64,000 nt of DNA from Stictocephala bisonia (Eukaryota > Arthropoda > Insecta > Hemiptera > Membracidae): positions 891,501-955,500 of the forward strand of contig JAQJVL010000153.1 in assembly GCA_035578905.1 (NCBI GenBank), given 5' to 3'. Positions 37,101-49,100 of the stretch are shown here, piece after piece. Position 1 is the stretch's first letter, and each line of letters opens with the position of its first letter. The notes under the pieces were generated by a model. That model did not search any database and had not been told where the DNA came from. It saw only the letters and a list, made by a program, of their open reading frames with translations. The position numbers and the translations under genes were made by a program.

Positions 37101-40100
37101 TGCCTGTTTATCGGCAGCAGCTGTCCCTGCCCAACAGTTACAGAAAGCAAGTTTGTCAACAGCAGTAAGCAGTAAGCGCTTATGTATATCAGTTACTGTC
37201 TGCAGGTCTCTTGCATTGTTGCGATTAGGGATATGCTAAATAAGCTGAAGCAACTTAGAAGCAGCTGGTATATTGAAGTAAGCGGCTCAGCTACTAAACA
37301 GTTGAGTGAGAATGCCTGCTTATCGGCTGCAGCCTATCCCCGCCCAACAGTTACAGAAAGCAGGTTGACCAACAGCAGTAAACAGTAAATGCTTTTCTAA
37401 ATTAGTTGCTATCTGCAGCTCTCTTGTACTGTTATTATGTGCGATATACAGTACTTTGAATTAAATGTTCTATTAATGGAAAGGTATACACACATTTTAT
37501 TAAACTATCTCCAAGAAATTGTATAGTATTGTCTTTGTAGACTTGCTGTAACTGTTTGATATGTATGAATGAATATGAGTAACTAATTTATTTGATCTTA
37601 TAATTTAATTAAAAGGAAGTTTAAAGCTGGCTAAGCAATTTTCAGTCAACAACGGTATACAGATACAACATGCCAATATGTGAGCTGTAGCTGAGCTAAA
37701 CTGCTTTTAATAAGCAGCTTAATTAAGCAGCTTAGTTATGCCAACTGCTTTCACCTAAGCTGCTTCTTTCAAACAGCAGTTTGGCACTTTACGTGTTCAA
37801 TACTACTGTACTTGTGTACGAACGAGCGGGTGGGTCATTACCACTGTATGTGTGTATAGGTGGGCGGGAGGGTCAGTACCACTGTGCGTGTGTATAGGTG
37901 GGTGGATGGGTCAGTACCACTGTACGTGTGTATGGGCGGGTGGGTGGGTCAATACTACTGTACGTGTGTATGGGCTGGTGGGTGGGTCAATACCAATGTA
38001 CGTGTACGGGTGGGTCAATACCAATGTACGTGTACGGGTGGGTGAGTGGTCCAATATCAATGTACGTGTACGGGTGGGTAGGTGGTCCAAAACCAATATA
38101 CGTGTATGGGTGGGTGGGTGGGCCAATACCAATGTACGTGTATGGGTGGGTGGGTGGTCCAATACCAATGTACTTGTACGCCCGCCCGTACAAGTACATT
38201 GGTATTGATTTACCAAATGTTCTTAGGGTAGTGGGGTAGTTGGGCACTTCACTACCCAAAAGCCTGTTGAATCTTGCGAATTATTTCCACTTGCGAATTG
38301 TCAAGCTTTTGGCAAAATTTAATGCATTAACGCTGCTCAAGTTTTTCTGTCATTTTATAACTTATAAAAACTGCAGAGTACAACAGAGAAGTCTACACTA
38401 CTAGACTGACTGCCGGCAACTGAAGCTTTGTCATGACACGAAACAGAGCAAGTGCGCGCATGACATTCCCTTCCACATCCCCACTAAACTTGGCCGCCAG
38501 CGCTTCATTTGTTTACGTTGGAGGACAGAAGGTCCAATACTTTTTGAACAGCCCTCGTATAACTTGTAAAGACATCATCTAACTTAAACAGTATCAGCAT
38601 ACTTATCTGTATTAGCATATATATAATAGTCAATGAAAGAAGTGGTAGTACAAGGAGGTTGTCAACAGGATCAACAAATCTGTGGAACCCAAAAGTGTCT
38701 CTTAAAAGTACAAATGGTAAGTTTTAGAGATGTGAAGGTACACAACAAATATGACTTTACGGAGACTCTTACTGGCTTATGTAGAGTGGCGGTGCATAGT
38801 AGGGTTGTCAGCAACTTTATACAAAAATAGGGAGTAAAAAGATAACAAAAGTTCTAAACTGCCAGAGCACTAGCTTTTCTTAGAAATAATCATAAAAATA
38901 ATAATCTTCATTTTCTGAAATGTATAAACAAATTCAATAAGTCATCTACATTGAGATTAGAGTACAATAATACAAACAAAATTACCTATGTGAATTTCTA
39001 TTATATGCAGCAAGTTCACAGCTTTTAAAAAGGAATGAAAGTTTTTCATTTTTCAGGCTGACAAAAAAGGTCATCTATTATTAAACAGAAAGTAAAAAAG
39101 AATAATCATGAACATTTTTTCATTATATACATAATATTTTCCTAACGCTTGCTGTTAACAATAATATAGAAAATAATAGGACCTCTAAGGCACTGCCTGA
39201 GTAGAGGTTTCTTATACTACATATAACACTTTGTTGCGTTCAGATTTTGGCTAATAATTCCTACTTACATAACAATTGTCTCAGATATAAAATAATATCT
39301 TGAATTGTACTGAAATACAATGAAATAAATATAACCATGCCATTATAAATTACAACAATAATATAAAGAAAATGAAAAGGCAAAAACAAACAATTTTCTT
39401 TAGTAATTAAATGGAATGACAATTTATGTACAGAATTACTATTTACATTAATAATATTTAGCATTTAATTAGGTATCTATTTTTATTTATAACTTAAAAT
39501 CAGTATGTTCAAATAACATATTCACATGAATACTATTGCTGTATTATAAATAATATATTTATATCCTCCACCTCAAACAACCACGTTCTTACTTTATTTA
39601 AAAACTGTTTTATATTTAATGTACTTTTGATATTATCTGGCAATTTATTATAAATTCTAGGAGCAATAAAATTTACTGTTTTACTGTTTTTACAAAAAAT
39701 GTGTTATTTGGTTTTGGAATAAAGAATTTTTAAATATTTCTAAGTTTGTTTCTATATTCATTATTATGTGGATGGATATTTCTACTTTTAATATAGAACA
39801 GTTTTAAACCCTTATGAACATAAATGTATTTCAAAGGTAGGATTTTTTAATTCTTAAAAAGAGGCTTAGATGATTCATATCTACTTCTATGAAAAATCAA
39901 TCTTACTAGATGTTTTTGCTGAACATATATCAGTTTTGTATAGGACTCATAAATATTTCTCCAAAATACTATACCATAATCAATTCTGCTTTGAATCAGA
40001 GCAAAGTACAGAATTAGTAAAATTTGATGATTGCATATATCTTTAAAAAAATTAAAGGTACGGTACCTCATTATGTTATTGATGCTATCTTTTAATCTTT

Positions 40101-43100
40101 AGTATGAATCCCACAAGTCAGATGACTGTCAACAAATAGGCCCAAATATTTTATATTGTTAGTTTTATGTACAACAAAACATTTTAAATTACAAAAAGTG
40201 TTCTTAATTAGACATTTAAACCTAATATTACAACAAAATTTAATACTATTTTTTAAACTAAAATATATGTATTTAGTTTTTTCTCTACTTAATAACATTC
40301 TATTCATTGTGAACCACCACTGAAGTGCATTAAGGTTGTTGCTCATAGCCTGTTGAATTGAAACCCAATCTTATTTTATATAAAAAAAGTGCTGTGTCAT
40401 TATCAAAAAGTTAATTTACCTTGAAATTTTCCATTACAGAGATCGTTAATATATATTATGAACAATATTGCACCTAATACAGATCCTTGATTCACCCCAT
40501 TTTTAATTACCTCCATTTCACTTATAACCAGGTTCACCCTTATACACTGTTTCCTATGCAATAAATACGTATCTCTCAAACCAGTCATATGCTACCCCTC
40601 TAATACCACTGTCATATAGCTTTCCCAATAGAATACTGTGATCCACTGTATCAAATGCCTTTCTTATGTCTAAAAAAAGACCACTAACACTTTTACTTTC
40701 ACTTAGGCCATCATATATATCAGTCATAAAATATTCATAGCGACTCATTATATACAACAAAGCAAACTCAGTATTCATACAAACGCTGAATCCAAATTGT
40801 TTTGTACTAAAAAATGTGTTTGTTCTAAAAACTGTACTAATTTTTTCTTCATTATTTTTTAAAAGATCTTAGAAAAGCATGACATTAAATTTATTGGACG
40901 ATAATTATTGCATTTTGACTTTGAACCACTCTTGAATATTGGTATAACAACTGTGTTTTTAAGAGAATCTGGAAATTTGCTACTTGAAAAAAACTAAAAT
41001 TAACTATAAACAACAGAACATTCAAAATATTGGAGGAAATTTTTTTATTAATTTAGAATTAATTCCATCAATTCCAGGAGAAGTATTGTTCTTTAAGGAA
41101 TTAATAGGTGAAATCAATTCATTTGGTAAGACTTCATCAATAAACATAGTTTTAACTTTTTTTTCTAGGGAAATAAATCTTTGTATTGTAATGAAGAAAA
41201 TTTTTCAGAAATATCCACATTGTTTAAATTAAGATTGCTTACTATGTCAAAAAAGTATTTATTAAATTCATTATCTACTCTTAGTGAATCATCAACAATT
41301 TCGTCATTAATTTCTAATTTAATTCCTTTATCTTACCCTTATTTAATTGACCAGTTACTTCGTTCTATATATCCCAAATACCCTTTGAATTGCCCATACA
41401 CCTGTCAAACTTTTGCTTGTAATAGTTATCTTTTAAGTGTTTGATTTCTTTGTGCAGTTTATTTCTATAAATATTACAATAAGATTTTACATTTTCATTA
41501 TTAAGATGTTTTTTTACTAATTTAATAATGTTGTTTCTTTTCTTGTTTTTAAAACAAATAGTCACTCATCTAAGGCTGTAATTTATTTACTGGTTTACTT
41601 TTATTATTAATCTGTATTTTACTTTGCTCAATGGTGTTTTTTAAAATATTAAAGAAATCATCAAAAGCCAATGATGCGTCAGCTGCGTTATAAACAGAAG
41701 ACCAGTCAGTATTTCCTAACAGCTGATTAAGTTGAATATAATCAATATGGTAACCAAGTGAAGAGATAAGGGACAAGTCTGGTTCACTACTCACTCCCGC
41801 CACTCTGACAACAACTCTTATCATCAAGTGGTTGATGATATCCAGTTGTTCAACAATGTATCTACTGCAACCCTGTCTTTTCTAGTTATTCTTACGCAAA
41901 CATGGTCCAAACAAGTTTGAAACTGCTTAGTTATTCTAGTTGGATCGTTAACTAGACTCTAATCTATTACTTGCTAACATTCTTTTATAATTGTTCGTAC
42001 AAATATTAATAGTAAGCATTAAATCTATATTTAGATCGCCAATCCAAAACAGATTACTCATACTCTTAAATATACTATTTATTTCTGTTAAATATTTATT
42101 GAACTCTTTAATAAATAAATCAGGTAGATTGAAAACAAATCTATACAATGCAATAATATGAAATTTTTGACCGAGGAATTTAAAAGATATTACTAACGTA
42201 TCTGCCGTTTCACATTGAAACTGTACACATTCAATATATATAAGATTATTTTTAACATAAATAACTACATCCCCTGCTCTATAACTATCAATACATTTAA
42301 CATACATTGTATAGTTCGTAACTGTATAAAAACAAGCCTCATTTGAGTTTATCCAGATTTCTGACAAAATTATTACTTCTGGTACGTATTTCAATTCCAA
42401 TAACTCACTAATAAAAATACCACAAATTTTCTGAGGCTCCTTATGTTTTTATGAATTATTACAAAGTTTTCATTCACAATGACTTACAAATTGAACAAAA
42501 TATTAAAAACTGATTATTTATTGTATACATTAAGAAATAATTAATAGTAAATAACTACTGTATCCATAGCATGTAATATTAATGATGTGCAATAAAATTT
42601 TAAAAATTTATTAACTTTCTAGTATCTAACAAGGTTACTGTATTATTTTTTCTGTCAGCCTGACAAATTACCTGAATTACTGCCGAACCATCTTCTTTAC
42701 ATAGAAATATTTTCCCACATCGGACCCAAAGATGTTGGAAGTTCTTTTCCTTTCTGATATGCCTCGCCTCCGCCTAGAGCCGTCTCCTTGCAGTTGTCAG
42801 GGCCTAATTGATGTACACTGCGTGGTCCATCCCCATATTCATATGTCTTATGGAGAGGTTCCGTTTAACACGTCTTTTGTGCAGGAATTCCTCCTTATCC
42901 AGGCGGCGTACAAACTTAACAATGATGCCGGATGGTGTAGTGTTAGGTCCAATTTTGTATCCCAAACGATGACAGGCATCAATCATGGAGTCCGTTACTT
43001 CCATGTCCATGGCCTTACCTACATCCTTAACTAATTCCACAACATTCTCATTAGGCTGAATCGGAATACCATGAATTTCTACAGCATTAACACGTGAATA

Positions 43101-46100
43101 TTGTTCCATCTCTTCAACACGTTTTTCCAAGTCTTGTACCTTTTTATTAAGCATTTTATTTTTCCTTACCAGATTTTCTATTACTGCTAAGTACTTTTCC
43201 AATGAATCTTTTTGTTCCTTCACATACTTTGCATTCTTATCTTTCTTCTCATGAATAATTTCATTAGCCTTGTTAAAACTTTTTCTTGAGCTTTTTGATT
43301 TTCTGATATTTCAATCATCTTTTGCATTATATCTTCCAGAGAGAGCTTATCTTCCTGTACCTCCAACTCGAATCTTAAGCTTTTTCTTCTTGTTGCACCA
43401 CATGGCTGGCACCTCCAGACTATGTCCTTTCCAGTAATATAGTCTACATCTGCCTTACTCATTTTTAGGCAGCTCCCATGAAATTCTTTCTCACATTTCA
43501 GCTTAACACTGCTAAATTTAATAACTTTCGAACAAACAACACAGCTAGCCATTTTTCTGAATTAAATAAATAATATACTTCAGGTAAATAAAAACAATAG
43601 TAATCACTCAATTAAATAAATAAACGAAATTAAAAGATCTTCCAAATTAACAGCTAAAGCACATTCAAACATGTAACCAGCACTTGTCACACAAACATTA
43701 AACCCTGTAAAGTTAATGAGTTCAAGTTAATCATTAGAAATAGTTAATCATGAGTAAAGACAATGATTAGTAATAGTTAATGAGTTCAAGTAATGAGGAA
43801 AAAGGTAATAAATTAGTTTTAGTAAAAATAATCTTTCAAACAAACAAAAACCAGCTCAGTGTGTGTCTTAAATTATCTCTAACCCATCAATACCTCATTT
43901 CAGGTAGGCCTACTGATAAAATATTCCTTATCTCGATTAGCAACATAGATTCCAAAAAGAACACCACACAACTTCAGCCATTACCACATTATCAGAATTC
44001 ATCACTAAAAACTTGGAATTGGTTAAATTGGTAGGCCTATATATGATGAATTTTATTAATATGTTTGACTGATTGAGACAAAACATTGTTTTAAACAGGC
44101 TAAGAAAATATTTAGTTAACGGAATTGTATTTCAATGGTTTGTGAACTTACTACAGTGACACAATCAATTGACAGATTAAGCAAATAAAGGAAGGACTCT
44201 CATATGTAATATAGGGACTTCCGAATAGGGGAGTTCTTCATGGATCAATGCTGGGACTATACTCTATTTCACGTTGAGAATGCAGTACGGCTCTTATGGA
44301 CAAACACAGCGCTGCTAGCTGGTGCAAAAATATAGAGCCCTGTCTGTCTGCTCACCATCATATAGCATCCTCACGGTTTTACTCGGATATTAAATTACAG
44401 TATTTTTGTTTAAAAAAACATATGTCTGAAATGTCTTATACAATTAGGTATTAAATAGTGTAGAAATCAATCATCGTTAGTTAAAAATTTATTTAAAGAA
44501 AAAAAATTATTAACTATAAAAGTATGTAGATATTTTTGTCCATGTTTATTCATTTACAAGAAAAATGTTACTGATAAAAAGAGAAATATAGTAAAATACA
44601 AAATAAATTATCAAGTATAATGCTGTAAATTAAGTCTAATTGAAAGAATCAAGTTTTAATTAGCCTATTCAAAGACAAAAAAATGAACGTTTATTTATTA
44701 GTACAACCCATGTTTTGTACCAAAATTAAAAAGTGCTGAAATAATTAATTGATTTAATACAATTACATTTGTATATAATAATTTATGTTAGGTTATTAAA
44801 CGTATTTTATAACAATATTCAAGAAATGTATGAATTCTGTTACAATAAATAATCAATTAGTTTTAGTAAAAATAAGTTTTCAAACAAATAAAAACCAGCT
44901 CTGTGTGTGTCCTAAATTATCTCTGACCCATCAAAACCTCAACTGAGGACAAGGGGCAGTGACTTGTTTGGGCCTTTAGCTCCTTTCATCTTATCTGTTG
45001 ATACAAAGGAATAAACAAACATTCCCCAAGAAGGAAGTACAAGCATACATTCAGTGTTGGAAGGAAGTTTGTGGTTATTGCTTGTGTTTTTCTGAGTGTC
45101 TTGAAAAAGTGATCGAGTTAATTCAACAATTATAATTTTAGTGATTCAGTGTGGTCTTTAAAAATGGAAAAGAAAGCCAAAGGAAAAATAATTAAAAGTG
45201 GTGAGAAGTAGACAGTGTTAAATGTATATAAGTATTTCATTAAGTGTTACCCGGATAAGAAAATTTCACTTTTTATGTAAAAAAAAACCAGTGAGGCTAC
45301 GTAAATTAGTGAAAGAACTAAGATTGAAGAATTGTAAATTAAGAAAGGAAGGAGATTGTAGACATATTGTCACGCCAACAAAAATACCTCAAAAAATCAA
45401 ATATAAAACAAACAATAAAGATTAAATTTTTATCCTAATTTTGACTATGTTTTTATATAAAAAAATTCTTCCAGAGGAGATATGTTGATAACACTTAAAT
45501 GATTTCAAATTCCTTGTATGCTTAAAATGAAGAAACTAAACAAAAAAATAGTATTTATAAATATATTCGAAGAGAGTTAATAACAGCAATAAGTTAAGAT
45601 CAACAACTTACTAAACTTTTGGAATGGGTGATTTACTAAAAAATAAATAAAACACCTACTGCATTGTAAATAATTTGTGTCCAGTTAAAATAACTGAAAA
45701 ATAATAACTGGCTTTATTACTGTAATTTTCATTGCCTAATATTATAAAAAATTCAAGTTTAAGCAACATATTTTTAGCATAATAGATTTTATATAAAAAT
45801 AAATAATATTTCTCCTGGGTTCAAATTTTAGCACCTATGGAATTGTGGATGGTTCAGAGTGAGGCCAACTCGCCAACACGATGAAAACTGTGCATGTCGC
45901 ACAGTCATGTTTCTTTGTCACTTATTACCAACTAAACTATGCATATTGGTGAAAAGTTTCAAATAAAAAATAAAATACCAGTTTTTATCTACAACTTTCC
46001 CGCTGATGAAACTTACCTAACCAAAAAATAAAAAGCTTCCTCACAGGTCGACTTTTCCATGTCTTTTCTCAAATATATGAACTAATTTTTATTTCTATTA

Positions 46101-49100
46101 TATTATTACAAATTAGTTTTATTATATAATCAATTTATACTAACACATTCAGCATCCACTACTTCTGTATAAAGTATAAACAAATTTTCAAAATATTCAA
46201 TCAATATTTATTCACTTAAAATACAGTGTAATTGTATTGTGGCCTCTCAAAACTGAATCTCCAAGGGCTATACGTTTTTAAAGCATATGGTAATTTTTTT
46301 AAATTATTAACTTTTTTTTTATTTTATACCTTTAATAACAACAGGTAATAAATATTTTCCCAACCACTTCCATGCGAAAATTTGATTTTGATTGCGTTTA
46401 ATCTGCGAGCTAACGTTTTTATACAGTGCAGTACCTCAAAAACTTCCATTTGATTAGAATTGCTTATGGGCTTACCGTACTGCATTCTCAATATGAAATA
46501 GAGTATAGTGCTCTAATACTGCTCAATACTCATGTCAGAGTGCCTAAGAGACCATAACGTATTTCGTAATATAATATGAAAAAAGATTATATCTAATACT
46601 GTACTATTATTTAAAACAGTATAAAATAAATAAAAGAGAATAAAATTATTTATTCCTGCAAATTTTTAACAAAATAGATAAGCAAATACGAACTTAGGAA
46701 TAACACTGACCAAAGTTTCAAGTATGGTGGCCAGTGAAAAAATATACAAAAATTATCAGTAAAACAAATCATTTTAGGTTCAAGCTAGTGATTATTTTTA
46801 ACAAAATATGAATATTCTGTTGAAAATTATCTTTTAACATATTATTTAACACCATGAAAATTTAATCAAGCCATTAAATGTGTGGAACCATACAAAATAT
46901 TGATCTAATTTTAAAGGAAATCAATTAATTCTTACATCATCTTGTGGATCAATTGGCGACCCCAACGAAAGCAACTGCTGGACAAGTTCCACATGACCTC
47001 CAAGTGCTGCCCAATGAATCAGCATCCGTTCATTCTATAAAAAATTGTTTAAGATATATGGGTTGTACTTTTACAGTATTTTAATATATCTGCTCACTGA
47101 ATTTAGCTTAATTTTTGGACCTTTTACAACTTTTTGAATTTTGACACAAAATATTCCATCAATTTTAAAATAAAAAAAACTGGGTTGCAAATCGTATTTA
47201 TTCTTTATTTATATTTTTGTTAGAATATCTATAAGATATGTTACAGGGTAAAGTATGATTAATGCAATTTAATTAATTTTTCATGTTTATAAACTCATTA
47301 ATTGTAAATATAAGTCTAATGCCCCCTCTAATAGTACCAACCTATTAAGTATATAATACTTTTTACACTTTTTTTTTATTTTGATGTGCCTGCAAATAAC
47401 TAGGTAAATGCAAATATTTTCAGGGCCTCCATGGGGCTCTGAAATCAAATTGGACGTTCATACTTGCAATGATTTACATTTATGCAAAAAAACCAGTGCA
47501 ACTACGATAGTCTAACTTATTTTATTAAAAAGAACACTTCATACTATAATTCTATCTGTAAACATTGTTAATATTGTGTGTTATAGTTCATCAAGCATTG
47601 GCTATTTACCTGCTTTCTCACACTCCCGGAGCTTGATCCTAAATCTAGAGAAAAAAATCTTCGTCGATTGGCATAGTTAATTTTGAGCTTTATTGATTAT
47701 AAATATATGTTTTATACAAAAAACTGTCAGCACCCAACACCACTGAGGTTAAATTCTCAATTTTGGTATGAAGTACAGTACTGCTTTCTCTGAAAAATGT
47801 TGTAAAACCTTTCAAAATTAGGCGTAGTCCATTTAATGAGGAGTGGCAGAAAACAATTTTGTCAGCACTGGTGGCGCAGTGCTGTAACCCAGCTACATGG
47901 GGACAAAGTGTTTGGGAGATTGTAGGCGATAGGTTGTATGCTCTGTCCTCTTAATACCGACATGGCGTCCGCTTGGTGGTTGCTATCGGCGTGGACACTA
48001 CTAGAGAAGTCTGGGGTGTCCATGTTGGATGATAATCATTGTGCAGATGTTGTGTGGGGGAGATAACTGAGTATCAGGCTTGTCAACTAGCTGAAAATCA
48101 GACCAGCACTACGTGGTTCGGATTCCACGTAAAGCTGTAGGTCCCTTAGTTGCCCTGGCTGTTGGGATATTAATAAATTTCCCTTTCTGAGGAACAGTTG
48201 AACTCAGTTAGTAACCAGACTACACTCATCCACACTCATCCTACACTCATAAAACCATTTATATTCGCCTTAAAATACGCACAACGTTGTGTCGGCGTCT
48301 CATATGTAAGAATGTAAGAAAATGTAAGATAAAAAGCCTGATGTTCTAAAGTAAATAATAATGCAATTAATTGGAATAAAACATTCAGATGATAATGAAA
48401 ATATTGATTTACAATAAGCTACTAATAAAAATCTGCCATCAGCGTAAAACAGTCAAATTTTCCAACCAAAATAAATGGTATTGATCCCTTCCCTTTATCG
48501 CACGGCCCGGACGTTAGGACGATACCAAAGGGTAGTTTCTCTCCAAGCCAACCCCACTCTGCCGAAAAGGAGTGAGGAAAGCAAGAAGAAAAAAACCTCC
48601 TTGGTGCCTCAACACACCATTTTTGGTGACAATACAGAGGTAAAGATAGGCCAAACATTTACAACCGTGTTTTACAGTGATGTATACAGTATTATTCTAC
48701 GAAACTGCTCTATCCAACAGTATATGTGTCAACCAAAATCAGAAAAAGAGTTTGGCCAATTTACTAAAAACATACTAGGCCTAGTGTTTAATTAAGTGAT
48801 GTATACAGTCTTATTCTACAGGACCCAGTGCAACAGTGTATGTGTTCCCCAAAAGGAAATTGTTTTTTATAATGATTTTTCCAAGTTAGTCAGTCTTGTC
48901 CATTTAAGTTTATTTGGGCTGTTACATCCGTTAGGTTGCGAAAAATGCAAGAAATGAAGTGACAAAGGGCATGCACAAATACAAGAGCTGAGCTGTCTAT
49001 AACGTCAAGTTACACTTTTCCTACATTTTGGATGAGAAATTTGACAGTTTCGCACTCTTACCTCTGCCTCTATTCTATACTTTTTGGACTTGACTAATAA

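Larger units (their letters stand above)
36811..38254. mobile_element. Non-autonomous hAT-like element carrying tandem repeats and the minisatellite
   Basis: The ends TAGGGATGTGCC and (reversed) TAGTGAAGTGCC match at 10 of 12. An 8-bp duplication TCCAAAAG/CCCAAAAG (36803-36810, 38255-38262) matches at 7 of 8. Deleting the insert rejoins the mariner transposase at QQAFG. Inside are three tandem copies of a roughly 205-bp repeat (36813-37440), an AAGCAGCTTA-rich foldback (37680-37787) and minisatellite array 3. Confidence 0.7.
36000..38350 (-). pseudogene. mariner transposase pseudogene (interrupted)
   Basis: It starts MTEKLEQR, stop, CIKFCQKLDNSQVEIIRKIQ QAFG near 38270, then is interrupted. 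It resumes near 36800 with SGRASTTR-like sequence, then STYSILTEDLKIRRVSAKFV (36609 on), ITGDKSCIYGYDPETKMQSS (first catalytic D block) and, frameshifted, VEWCIMSTHHTAKPSQ and the WLLYQDNAPAH-like block near 36150. Several frameshifts and stops are present. Confidence 0.85.
35784..38557 (-). mobile_element. mariner element split by a hAT-like insertion
   Basis: The TIRs CGAGGGCTGTTCAAAAAGTA are identical at both ends and flanked by TA (35782-35783, 38558-38559). Without the 1.44-kb insert and its 8-bp duplication it would be about 1.32 kb, the normal size for mariner. The transposase on the minus strand begins near 38350 and ends near 36000. Confidence 0.9.
39535..43552 (-). mobile_element. 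Nearly full-length LINE (Jockey/CR1-like) with PHD-finger ORF1
   Basis: Minus strand: ORF1 43552 to about 42660 (PHD-type zinc finger, coiled coil, RRM-like C-terminal part); ORF2 about 42400 to 39535 with APE endonuclease, RT (FLDIRKAFDTVDHSILLGKL; NQGSVLGAILFIIYINDL) and a C-terminal segment ending RTWLFEVEDI. Frameshifts and stops occur but the order is intact, giving about 4 kb. It lies in PSMD10 intron 2 in the sense direction of that gene. Confidence 0.85.
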
